Source: Elusimicrobiota bacterium (lineage in GTDB: Bacteria; Elusimicrobiota; Elusimicrobia; UBA1565). From it: DNA of 64,000 nt. The DNA lies in contig JBAZVI010000005.1 in NCBI GenBank assembly GCA_041660925.1, positions 124,001-188,000 on the forward strand, given 5' to 3'. Below, piece after piece: positions 52,058 to 60,353 of the stretch; the first letter of the stretch is position 1; each line of letters starts with the position of its first letter. The position numbers and the translations under genes are program-made. A model generated the notes under the pieces. The model made no database searches, was not told where the DNA came from, and was given only the letters and a program-made list of their open reading frames with translations.

Positions 52058-53091
52058 CGAAGGACAAGACCCGCTTCGCCGTCATCGGCGCCGGACGCAT
52101 CGGCGCGCATCACGCCCGCATCCTCAGCCAGCATCCGGACACGGAGCTGGTGGCCGTCTGCGACCAGAACATCTGGCGCGCCCAGCTCACCGCCTGGCGC
52201 ACGGGCGCCCTCGCCTACCGCGACTACCGGCAGGTCCTCGACCAGATCGACGCCGCCGTCATCGCGGTCCCGACCACCAAGCACCACGAGATCAGCATGA
52301 CGGCCATGGAGAAGGGCATCCACTGCCTCATCGAGAAACCGCTCGCGGCCACCATCGAGCAGGCCAAAGAGCTCGTGGCCTCCTCCGAGAAGAACAACGT
52401 GGTCCTCCAGGTCGGCCACGTCGAGCGCTTCAACCCCGCCGTCCTCAAAGCCATCGAGTTCGTGCGCCAGCCGCGCTACATCACCGTCGAGCGCCTCGGC
52501 CCCTACGACCCGCGCATCGCGGACGTGGGCGTCGTCCTCGACCTCATGATCCACGACCTCGACATCCTGCTCACGCTCGTCGGCTCGGAGATCGAGAACA
52601 TCGAGGCCGTGGGCGCGAGCCTCTTCTCCAAGCACGAAGACATCGCCAACGTCCGCGTGCGGTTCAAGAACGGCTGCATCGCGGACGTCACCGCCAGCCG
52701 CATCTCGCTGAAGCGCTGCCGGAAGATCCGCATCTTCCAGGAGAGCAGCTACATCTCGCTCGATTACATGAACGCCTCCCTGCAGGTCTGCCGGAAGAAG
52801 GCCGACGTCATCAAGACCCTCCAGGACGTGGACGTCCATGAACCCAAACTGGCCAAGTCCGAACCCCTTCGCAACGAGATGGACCATTTCCTCGACTGCG
52901 TGCGTCACAACCGCAAGCCCTGGCCCTCCGGGGAGCACGGGATGGAGGCGTTGAAGCTCGCCCTGCAGATCACCGACGAGCTCGAGAAATACGAGCTCGC
53001 CGGACACGCCGGCTCGCGCTCGTTCTTCCCCAGCTGGGTGGGCGGTCTCGGAAAGATCGCGGAAACCGTCTCAAAACAGGTGCTCGGCTAG
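52054..53091 (+). CDS. Gfo/Idh/MocA-family oxidoreductase in the lpx operon (GnnA-like position)
   Basis: 345 residues. VIGAGRIGAHHARIL (about 10-24) binds NAD(P); AVPTTKHHEI, EKPLAATIEQA and QVGHVERFNPAV (the last typical of the lpx-linked subgroup) follow; the C-terminal domain has DLMIHDLDILL. In some bacteria GnnA of this family oxidises UDP-GlcNAc at C3 so that GnnB can aminate it for amide-only lipid A. No GnnB-type (DegT) transaminase is visible here, so the role is uncertain. It overlaps lpxI by 4 nt and is 1 nt from lpxB. Confidence 0.88.
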   Translation: MTKDKTRFAVIGAGRIGAHHARILSQHPDTELVAVCDQNIWRAQLTAWRTGALAYRDYRQVLDQIDAAVIAVPTTKHHEISMTAMEKGIHCLIEKPLAATIEQAKELVASSEKNNVVLQVGHVERFNPAVLKAIEFVRQPRYITVERLGPYDPRIADVGVVLDLMIHDLDILLTLVGSEIENIEAVGASLFSKHEDIANVRVRFKNGCIADVTASRISLKRCRKIRIFQESSYISLDYMNASLQVCRKKADVIKTLQDVDVHEPKLAKSEPLRNEMDHFLDCVRHNRKPWPSGEHGMEALKLALQITDELEKYELAGHAGSRSFFPSWVGGLGKIAETVSKQVLG

Positions 53092-53092
53092 G

Positions 53093-54259
53093 ATGAGGCT
53101 TCTCGTCGTCGCCGGCGACCCCTCGGGAGACCTCTACGGCTCCCTGCTCTTGCGCGCCCTGAAGACGCGCCGCTCCGACCTGCGCGTGGACGCGGTCGGC
53201 GGCGCGCTCATGCGCGCGGCGGCCGAGGAGACCGGCGGAGAGTTCCTCCATGACCTCGCGGGCATGGGACTCACCGGCTTCGTCGAGCCGCTGCGGCGCA
53301 TCCCGCATCTGTTCGCGCTGCGGCGGACGCTGGCCGCGCGCATGCGCACCGAGCGCCCCGACGCGCTCGTGGTCATCGACTACTACGGCTTCAACCGCCA
53401 CGTCCTCGCCGCGGGCCGCGACGCGGGCGTGAAGACCCTGTACTACGTGAGCCCCCAGGTCTGGGCCAGCCGTCCGGGCCGCATCCGCGTACTGCGCGGA
53501 CTCGTCGACCGCATGATCGTCATCTTCCCCTTCGAAGAAGAGCTCTACCGCGCGCAGGGCGTGCCGGTGACCTGGGTCGGGCATCCGCTGCTGGACCTGC
53601 TCCCGGCGCCGCGCGACCCCGACGCCTCCGGCGACGGCACCCTGCGCCTGGGCCTGCTCCCCGGAAGCCGCGCCTCCGAGCTCGCGCGCCACCTCCCCGT
53701 CCTCCTGCCCGCCGCCGAGCGCGTCCTGAAGTCCTTCCCGCGCTCGGAGCTGTCGGTCTTCGCCGCGCCGCAGGCCCCCGACGCCCTCTACACGCCCCAC
53801 CTCGCGGCGTTCGAGCGCCGCACGGGCCGCGCCGTCCGCCTCGTCCGCGACCGGGCCTACGCGGAGCGCGCGCGGCTCGACCTCGCGCTCTGCTCCTCCG
53901 GCACCGCCACGCTGGAGAACGCTCTCCTCGGCGTACCGATGGTCGTCGTCTACCGCCTCTCCTGGCCGACCTACGCCCTGGCCCGCGCCCTGGTCCATGT
54001 GCGCAACATCGCGATGGCCAACCTCCTCGCCGGCCGCACCCTCGTGCCCGAGCTCATCCAGCACGAGGCCACGCCGGAGCGCATCGCCGACGCCGCTCTG
54101 GACCTCCTCGCCGAACCCCGCCGCCTCGCGGCTCTGCGCCGAGAACTGGCCGCCCTGCGCGAGAAGCTCGGCGGCCCCGGCGCCACCGGCCGCGCCGCCG
54201 CCGCGGTCCTGGAGGCCGCCGTCGGCCCCGCGCCCGCGCGCGAGGAGGTCCGCGCATGA
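53093..54259 (+). CDS. lpxB: Lipid-A-disaccharide synthase
   Basis: 388 residues, GT-B fold (GT19). VVAGDPSGDLYGSLL at the N-terminus, AGMGLTGFVEPL, VIDYYGFN, YYVSPQVWASRPGRI, VGHPLLD, LLPGSRASEL and CSSGTATLENALLGVPMVVVYRLS are the diagnostic blocks. It joins UDP-diacyl-GlcN and lipid X. Overlaps msbA by 4 nt. Confidence 0.96.
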   Translation: MRLLVVAGDPSGDLYGSLLLRALKTRRSDLRVDAVGGALMRAAAEETGGEFLHDLAGMGLTGFVEPLRRIPHLFALRRTLAARMRTERPDALVVIDYYGFNRHVLAAGRDAGVKTLYYVSPQVWASRPGRIRVLRGLVDRMIVIFPFEEELYRAQGVPVTWVGHPLLDLLPAPRDPDASGDGTLRLGLLPGSRASELARHLPVLLPAAERVLKSFPRSELSVFAAPQAPDALYTPHLAAFERRTGRAVRLVRDRAYAERARLDLALCSSGTATLENALLGVPMVVVYRLSWPTYALARALVHVRNIAMANLLAGRTLVPELIQHEATPERIADAALDLLAEPRRLAALRRELAALREKLGGPGATGRAAAAVLEAAVGPAPAREEVRA

Positions 54260-56010
54260 ACCCCCTGCGGCGCATCCTCCCCTACCTGAAGCCCCATCGG
54301 CGCCGCTTCATCGAGGCCGGGATCGCGATGGTCATCGTCGCCGCGGCCAACGGCGCCATCGTCTACCTCATCAAATTCCTGACCGACAACGCCCTCGTCC
54401 GCAGCGACGCCCGGATGCTGAAGGCGATCGTGATCGCGGTCCCCGTCCTGATGGGGATCAAGACCGTCGCCGCGTACGCGCAGAACTATCTGATGAGCTG
54501 GATCGGCCAGCGCGGCACGCAGACGCTGCGCGAGGAGCTCTTCCGGCACCTCCACACGCTCTCGCTCGACTTCTACGCGGAGAAGAAGTCCGCCGAGGTG
54601 CTCGCGCGCGTCACCAACGACCTGGGCAACCTCCAGTCCGCGCTCCAATTCCTCCCCCTCTACCTCATCCGCGACACGCTCACGGTCATCGTGCTGACGG
54701 CCACCCTCTTCTTCCTGAACTGGCGCTTCGCCCTCATCGCGTTCTGCGCCATCCCCATCGCCTCGCTGGTCATCGGCGTGCTCGGCCGCAAGATGCGCGA
54801 CGCGAGCCGCGAGAGCCAGGTCATCATGGGCCAGCTCTACCACCGCTTCCAGGAGAGCCTGCAGGGGATGCTCCTCATCAAGGCCTTCAACTACGAGGAA
54901 GGCGCCATCGCGAAGTTCCGCCTGGAGAACGACTCCTTCTTCAGCCAGATGATGCGCTACCTCCGCGCGGCCGCCCTTTCGGGGCCGCTCATGGAGTTCT
55001 TCGGGGCCCTCATCCTCTCCCCGCTCCTCTATTTCGGCGGCCGGGAGATCCTCGCCGGCCGCATGACGATCGGCGACTTCTTCGCCTTCATCACGGCCTT
55101 CTTCGCCGCCTCCGCGCCGACCAAGAACATCGCGCGCCTGAACTCCGAGCTCCAGCGCGGGCTCGCCTCGGCAGAGCGCATCTTCCAGGTGCTCGACGAG
55201 AGGCCGACCGTCGTCGAGCGCCCGGGATCCGCGCGCTTCTCCTCCCTGCGCGAAGGGCTGCGCTTCGAGGACATCGTCTTCCGCTATCCCACGCGCGAAC
55301 TTCCCGCCCTGCGCGGGGTCACCATCGACGTGCGCCGCGGCGAGCGCGTCGCCCTCGTCGGGCCCTCGGGCTCGGGGAAGTCCACCCTCATCCACCTCCT
55401 CCTGCGCCTCTACGACCCCGCCTCGGGCCGCGTCCTCGTCGACGGCGTCGACCTGCGGGAGGTCGACGTGCGCTCCCTGCGCGCCCAGACCGGCTTCGTG
55501 ACCCAGGAGACCATCCTCTTCAACGAGACGATCCGGCACAACGTCGCCCTCGGCCGCCCCGACGCCACGGAGGCGGAGGTCGCCGCCGCCTGCCGCGTCG
55601 CGGACGCCGATTCCTTCATCCGCGCGCTCCCCGCGGGCTACGACACGCCCCTCGGCGACCGCGGCCTCAAGCTCTCCGGCGGCCAGCGCCAGCGCCTGGC
55701 CATCGCGCGGGCGGTGCTCAAGGACCCCGCGATCCTCGTCCTGGACGAGGCGACGAGCAACCTCGATTCCACCAGCGAGCGCGAGGTCCAGGGCGCGCTC
55801 GACCGCCTGATGGACGGCCGCACCACCCTCGTCATCGCGCACCGCCTCTCGACCGTGCGCGGCGCCGACCGCATCTACGTGCTGCAGGAGGGGGCCGTCG
55901 CCGAGTGCGGCTCTCACGACGAACTCATCGCCCGCGACGGCCTCTACCGCCGCCTCTGGGAGATCCAGCGCGCGGCGCCCGAGCCTCGCTCCGCGGAGGC
56001 CGCGGCGTGA
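54256..56010 (+). CDS. msbA: Lipid A export ABC transporter MsbA-like (fused permease/ATPase)
   Basis: 584 residues. Six membrane segments in residues about 15-310, then the ATPase domain with Walker A GPSGSGKST (about 372-380), Q-loop GFVTQETILF, signature LSGGQRQR and Walker B ILVLDEATS. Position after lpxB is the classic place for MsbA, which flips core-lipid A across the inner membrane. Overlaps the next gene as GTGA. Confidence 0.92.
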   Translation: MNPLRRILPYLKPHRRRFIEAGIAMVIVAAANGAIVYLIKFLTDNALVRSDARMLKAIVIAVPVLMGIKTVAAYAQNYLMSWIGQRGTQTLREELFRHLHTLSLDFYAEKKSAEVLARVTNDLGNLQSALQFLPLYLIRDTLTVIVLTATLFFLNWRFALIAFCAIPIASLVIGVLGRKMRDASRESQVIMGQLYHRFQESLQGMLLIKAFNYEEGAIAKFRLENDSFFSQMMRYLRAAALSGPLMEFFGALILSPLLYFGGREILAGRMTIGDFFAFITAFFAASAPTKNIARLNSELQRGLASAERIFQVLDERPTVVERPGSARFSSLREGLRFEDIVFRYPTRELPALRGVTIDVRRGERVALVGPSGSGKSTLIHLLLRLYDPASGRVLVDGVDLREVDVRSLRAQTGFVTQETILFNETIRHNVALGRPDATEAEVAAACRVADADSFIRALPAGYDTPLGDRGLKLSGGQRQRLAIARAVLKDPAILVLDEATSNLDSTSEREVQGALDRLMDGRTTLVIAHRLSTVRGADRIYVLQEGAVAECGSHDELIARDGLYRRLWEIQRAAPEPRSAEAAA

Positions 56011-56729
56011 GGGAGCTCGTCCTTTTCAACGTCGGCGCCGCCGCCATGACCCTCTTCGGGGGACTCGTCCCCGCGATCCGCGGGGCGCTCTCGCGCCGGA
56101 CCGTCGCGCGGATGTTCGCTCTGCGTTCGGGCCTCCTGCTCGGGATCGCGCTCGTGGGCGTGCTCCCCGAGGCGGCCCGCCTCGACGAGGCGTGGTCCGG
56201 CTGGGGCGCGCTGACCGCCTTCGTCGCGCTCTTCCTCGTCGAGAGCACCGGCGTGCCCGACGCCTGCTGCGAGTACGTCGAGGACTGCCACGCCCACCTC
56301 CTCGGCCCCTGGGCCTTCGCGGCGCTGGCCCTCCACTCCTTCCTCGACGGGGCGAACCTCTCCGCCGCCCTCGCGGCCGGAGCGGCCGTGGGGGCCGCCG
56401 GCGGCTTCGCGCTGCTCGTGCACAAGCTGGCCGACGGCTACACCGTGACCTCTCTCATGCTGGAAGGCGGCTGGCGCCGCGACACGACCCTCACGGCGCT
56501 CGCCGCCGTCACTCTCGCGACCCCGCTGGGGAGCCTCGTCGCCCACGCCGGCCTCGCGGCCATGCCCGCCGCGGGGAATGCGGCGCTCCTCGGCTTCTCC
56601 GGCGGCTCACTGCTCTACATCGGCGCCGCGGGCGCGTTCACACGCGCCCACAAGGACAAGGACCGCTGGGCGCTCGCCTCCTTCGCCGCCGGCGCCGTCT
56701 TCATGGGCCTCCTGCGGAGCGTGCGATGA
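56007..56729 (+). CDS. ZIP-family metal transporter-like membrane protein
   Basis: 240 residues with about seven to eight hydrophobic segments. LHSFLDGANLSAAL (HxxxDG) and LVHKLADGYTV (HKxxDG) correspond to the binuclear metal sites in helices 4 and 5 of ZIP transporters, with Asp replacing the common Glu. A short CCEYVEDCHAH loop with three Cys and one His could bind metal. Zinc supply for LpxC is an appealing but unproven reason for its place in the lpx operon. GTG start overlaps msbA; its stop overlaps rel. Confidence 0.8.
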   Translation: MRELVLFNVGAAAMTLFGGLVPAIRGALSRRTVARMFALRSGLLLGIALVGVLPEAARLDEAWSGWGALTAFVALFLVESTGVPDACCEYVEDCHAHLLGPWAFAALALHSFLDGANLSAALAAGAAVGAAGGFALLVHKLADGYTVTSLMLEGGWRRDTTLTALAAVTLATPLGSLVAHAGLAAMPAAGNAALLGFSGGSLLYIGAAGAFTRAHKDKDRWALASFAAGAVFMGLLRSVR

Positions 56730-58168
56730 ACCGCGAAGAGATGAAGGCCCGCTTCCTCGAGTACTCCCCTCACATCGACGCGGCGATGCTCGAGAAGGCC
56801 TACGATTTCTCCAAGCAGGCCCACGCGCGCCAGGCGCGCGCCTCCGGCGAGGAGTATTTCGTCCACTGCGCCGCCGTCGCCCAGACCCTGCTCGAGTTCA
56901 AGCTCGACCTCCCGACCGTCTGCGCCGGGCTCCTCCACGACGTGCTCGAGGACACCCCTTCGACCGCCGCGGAGCTCAAGAAGGAGTTCGGCAACGAGGT
57001 CGTCCAGCTCGTCGAGGGCGTGACGAAGCTCGACTCCCTGCAGTTCACCTCCCACGACGAGGCCCAGGCGGCCAACTGGCGGCGGATGCTCCTGGCCACG
57101 GCGCAGGACATCCGCGTCATCATCATCAAGCTCGCCGACCGCCTCAACAACATGCGCACCCTGCAGTACCTCGCCCCGGAGCGGCGCCAGCGCATCGCCT
57201 ACGAGACCGTCTCCCTCTACGCCCCGCTCGCGCAGCGGCTCGGGATGTTCGAGCTCAAGAGCGAGCTCGAGGACCTGGCCTTCAAGTTCCTCCACGCGGA
57301 GGAATACGCCGAGCTCGAGAAGCAGGTCGTGGCCCTGACGAGCAGCCGCGAGAAGTCCCTGGAGAACTTCAAAGCCGTGCTCGAGCGCAAGCTCCAGAAC
57401 ACCCAGCTCCCTCACCGCGTGCTGGCGCGTTCGAAGAGCCTGTGGTCGATCTACCAGAAGATGCAGCGCCAGGACAAGCCGTACGCCGAGATCCAGGACT
57501 CCCTCGGCGTGCGCATCATCACCGACTCCGTCTCCAACTGCTACGCGCTTCTCGGCATCATCCACTCCGAATTCAAGCCCGTGGCCGGCTCCTTCACGGA
57601 CTACATCTCCATCCCGAAGATCAACCTCTACCAGAGTCTTCACACGACGGTCGTCAGCCCCGGCGGGGACCTCGTGGAGATCCAGCTGCGCACCGAGGAG
57701 ATGCACCGCACCTCGGAGTACGGCATCGCCGCCCATTGGCGCTACAAGACCGGCGAGCAGACCGCCGACGTCCACCTGGAGGAGAAGCTCAACTGGCTGC
57801 GCCAGTGGCTGGAATGGCTGCAGGACCTCAAGAGCCCGCGCGAGTTCCTCGAGAGCCTCAAGACCGACCTCGAGCTCCACCAGGTCTTCATCTTCACCCC
57901 CGCCGGCGAGGTCAAGGCCCTGCCCGCGGGAGCCACTCCGCTCGATTTCGCCTTCGCCGTCCACACCGACATCGGGATGACCTGCGTCGGCGCCAAGGTC
58001 AACAACAAGATGGTCCAGCTGGACTACGAGATGAAGTCCGGCGACATCTGCGAGATCGTCACCCGGCGCAACTCCGAGCCGAAGAAGGACTGGCTGCGCA
58101 TCGTGAAGACCGCGCGCGCTCGCTCGAAGATCCGGAGCTTCCTGCGGGAGAAGGGCATCAGCGCCTAG
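56726..58168 (+). CDS. rel: Bifunctional (p)ppGpp synthetase/hydrolase, short form ending after TGS
   Basis: 480 residues against 700 or more for RelA/SpoT/Rel. The HD hydrolase domain keeps His47, HD at 71-72 (LLHDVLED) and KLADRLNNMRT. The synthetase domain has ARSKSLWSIYQKM, DYISIPKINLYQSLH, EIQLRTEEMH and GIAAHWRYK. A TGS domain (FIFTPAGEVKALPAGATPLDFAFAVHT-type, about 390-450) follows, and the protein ends 30 residues later. The helical, zinc-finger/RIS and ACT domains are absent, so ribosome and amino-acid sensing must differ. Confidence 0.92.
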   Translation: MNREEMKARFLEYSPHIDAAMLEKAYDFSKQAHARQARASGEEYFVHCAAVAQTLLEFKLDLPTVCAGLLHDVLEDTPSTAAELKKEFGNEVVQLVEGVTKLDSLQFTSHDEAQAANWRRMLLATAQDIRVIIIKLADRLNNMRTLQYLAPERRQRIAYETVSLYAPLAQRLGMFELKSELEDLAFKFLHAEEYAELEKQVVALTSSREKSLENFKAVLERKLQNTQLPHRVLARSKSLWSIYQKMQRQDKPYAEIQDSLGVRIITDSVSNCYALLGIIHSEFKPVAGSFTDYISIPKINLYQSLHTTVVSPGGDLVEIQLRTEEMHRTSEYGIAAHWRYKTGEQTADVHLEEKLNWLRQWLEWLQDLKSPREFLESLKTDLELHQVFIFTPAGEVKALPAGATPLDFAFAVHTDIGMTCVGAKVNNKMVQLDYEMKSGDICEIVTRRNSEPKKDWLRIVKTARARSKIRSFLREKGISA

Positions 58169-58179
58169 GAGAGTCCGTC

Positions 58180-58635
58180 ATGACCATCACCGAGTTCCTC
58201 AAGGACCATGTCCCCTTCCTCAAAGGCCTCAGCGACGAGCAGGCCCGCCTGCTCGCGACCTCGGTCGAGCAGAAGACCTTCAAGGCGAATCAGACCGTGA
58301 TCTTCAAGGGCGTGACGGTGGACGGCCTGTACGTCATCGCGACCGGCAAGGTGAGCGTGTTCATCCGCCCTGAGAAGAACAAAGAGTGGGTGCGCGTCGC
58401 GGAGCTGGGCCCCGGCGACATCTTCGGCGAGCGCTCGATCCTCGAGTTCACGACGGCGACGGCGACCATCAAGGGAGCGGCGGAGGAATCCCTGCTCTTC
58501 GTGGTCCCCCAGGCCGCCTTCCGCCAGCTTCTGGACTCCGACGCCTCCTTCAAGGAGCGCACCGTCGCCCTCATCGAGAGCCGGACGAAGAAGCCGGCTC
58601 CGGCGTCCGCGTCCACCCCCGCCCCTCAAAAATAA
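58180..58635 (+). CDS. Single-domain cyclic-nucleotide-binding protein
   Basis: 151 residues. A cNMP-binding fold (about 10-130): FLKGLSDEQARLLA helix, FKANQTVIFKGVTVDGLYVIATGKVSVF beta-roll, and the phosphate-binding cassette ELGPGDIFGERSILEFTTATATI with G-E-R replacing the canonical RxA pair order. There is no DNA-binding or kinase domain. The C-terminus is Lys/Pro/Ala-rich. It ends the bamA-lpx-rel operon, 11 nt after rel, and may be a ligand sensor acting through a partner. Confidence 0.85.
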   Translation: MTITEFLKDHVPFLKGLSDEQARLLATSVEQKTFKANQTVIFKGVTVDGLYVIATGKVSVFIRPEKNKEWVRVAELGPGDIFGERSILEFTTATATIKGAAEESLLFVVPQAAFRQLLDSDASFKERTVALIESRTKKPAPASASTPAPQK

Positions 58636-58637
58636 TC

Positions 58638-58662
58638 AGCGGATCCCCTTCGGGGACCCGCT
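58638..58662 (+). terminator. Hairpin after the bamA-lpx-rel operon
   Basis: AGCGGATCCCC (58638-58648) pairs with GGGGACCCGCT (58652-58662) around a TTC loop with one A/C mismatch. It is 3 nt after the stop of the cNMP-domain gene, followed by a weakly T-rich stretch. Probable operon-end terminator. Confidence 0.6.
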
Positions 58663-58677
58663 GTTCTGCTTAAGCGG

Positions 58678-58719
58678 GTGAAGAACCCGCCCCTAAAGAT
58701 CAGGGGGCGGGTTCTTCAC
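58678..58719. terminator. Bidirectional terminator between convergent genes
   Basis: A perfect 16-bp stem, GTGAAGAACCCGCCCC (58678-58693) and its complement (58704-58719), with a 10-nt loop. Its right arm contains the stop codon of the minus-strand gene at 58716-58718. It lies between convergent transcription units and probably ends both. Confidence 0.65.
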
Positions 58720-60353
58720 AACCGCCCGACAGGGACGGCCGCGAGGACCGCCGACTCGCGGAGGTTCCTTTCCCGCTCGGCGGCGTAGCGCTCACCGGAG
58801 ACCTCGCCGTGCGCGAGGGCGTCGGCGAAGGCCTCCTCGTCATGCGGACGGTAGAGCCGGTACTCGCGCGCGGCCACCCAGCGCGCGTCGAACGCGGCCC
58901 GCCGCACCAGCAGCAGCGCGCGCTCGTCGGAATGCAGGAGCGCCCAACGCTCCGAGGGGAAATAGCTCGCGTACCACGGCCGGCGCAGGGCCGCCGTGCT
59001 CCCGTCGGCATGGACGCGCGTCCCGGGCCGCATGAACGGGAGGTTCTCGACGAGCGCCGCCTCGACGCCGCGTTCGTCCAGGAAGGCGGCCCACGCCTCC
59101 GGACTGCGCGCCGCGCGGGCGGACTCGGCGAAGAGCGGATGGAAGATGTAGCGCCCATCCTGGAAGACCTTCAGGCGGCCCTGCAGGGCGTAGCCCAGAT
59201 AGCCGCCCCAGCCCCAGGGGTGATAGAAGCGGCGCCCGTGAAGCTCGGGCGTGCGGGCGATGAACGCCGCTCCCTGCGCCGGGATCAGGACGTCGGTGAA
59301 GACCGCGCGGCCGAGCTCGAGCTCGGCGCCGGAACGGAGCGTCGAGAGGACGCAGAAGGCGAGGATGAGGGCGGAGGCCGCGCGCGCGGCGCGCGCGTAC
59401 AGGCCGGCGAGGCCGGAGGCGACGAGGGGCACCGCGGCGCAGGCGAGGTAGGGAGCGAAGCGCGCATGCCGCAGGGAGAGCGCCGCGAAGAGCGCCGCGA
59501 GGAGCCAGGCCGCCGGCGCGCGGCGGAAGGCGGCGGGACGCTTGAGCAGGACCGCGGCGAGCAGGAGGATGAGGAGGAACGCGGGCCAGTGCGCCGGGCG
59601 CGACGGGTCGAGAGGGCGCCATTCGACGATGAGCCGGGCGAGCGTCCCGCCGTCGGCCGCGTGCACGGCGAGCGCCGAGTAGAGCCGGACGCCGAAAGGC
59701 GTGAGCAGCGTGCCCGCAGCGCCGCACGCGAGGGCCTTCAGCCAGGAGCGCATGCGCAGATGGGCGGACCCCTCGAGGCGGAAGAGTTCCCCCAGCGCGC
59801 AGAGCGCGAGCACGGCCAGGCCCGCGGCGAAGCCCGCGTGGAGGTTCGCCCAGAGGGCGAAGAAAGCCGCGCAGGCCCAGGCGGGGGCGAGGCGGCGCGC
59901 GGCGCCGCGGCGGTACGCGTCGGCCCGCGCCAGGAGGAGCGCGAAGAAGAGCAGCGAGAAGAGCTCGACGCGCGCGTCCGAGCGCGGGACGAGGCAGGCT
60001 CCCCAGAGCCCGAGGGCGGCGGCTCCCGCCGGCGCCGAGGCCCCCTCTTCCCCGCGCAGACCGGACGCGAGGACCGCCGCCGTCATCGCCAGGAACACCG
60101 CCTTGAAGACCCAGACCGCCGCCAAGCCGCCGGCGCGATAGGGCGCGTACAGGAGGAGCTGACCCAGCCACTCGAAGTCGGTCCACCGGCTCCCGGACCT
60201 CGTGAAGCTCAGCCAGTCGGAGACGGGCAGGGCGCCGTCGGCGAGCATGCGCTGCGCGGCGGAGAAATGCCACCACAGGTCGGGGTCGCGGACGGGGAGC
60301 AGGACGCAGAGGGCGAGCACGAGGACGGCGGCCGCGGCCCAGGCCCCTTTCAT
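58716..60353 (-). CDS. GT-C-like polytopic membrane protein, copy 2
   Basis: 545 residues. About ten hydrophobic segments up to residue 370, then a soluble C-terminal region. The first periplasmic loop carries RDPDLWWHFSAAQRML and DFEWLGQLLLY, where the Asp and His resemble GT-C active-site loops. The C-terminal part has WGWGGYLGYAL and VFQDGRYIFH. It is a paralogue of the upstream gene (60350-62011), aligned along its whole length. Substrate unknown; a polyprenyl-phosphate-dependent glycosyltransferase is likely. Confidence 0.78.
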   Translation of the reverse strand: MKGAWAAAAVLVLALCVLLPVRDPDLWWHFSAAQRMLADGALPVSDWLSFTRSGSRWTDFEWLGQLLLYAPYRAGGLAAVWVFKAVFLAMTAAVLASGLRGEEGASAPAGAAALGLWGACLVPRSDARVELFSLLFFALLLARADAYRRGAARRLAPAWACAAFFALWANLHAGFAAGLAVLALCALGELFRLEGSAHLRMRSWLKALACGAAGTLLTPFGVRLYSALAVHAADGGTLARLIVEWRPLDPSRPAHWPAFLLILLLAAVLLKRPAAFRRAPAAWLLAALFAALSLRHARFAPYLACAAVPLVASGLAGLYARAARAASALILAFCVLSTLRSGAELELGRAVFTDVLIPAQGAAFIARTPELHGRRFYHPWGWGGYLGYALQGRLKVFQDGRYIFHPLFAESARAARSPEAWAAFLDERGVEAALVENLPFMRPGTRVHADGSTAALRRPWYASYFPSERWALLHSDERALLLVRRAAFDARWVAAREYRLYRPHDEEAFADALAHGEVSGERYAAERERNLRESAVLAAVPVGRL

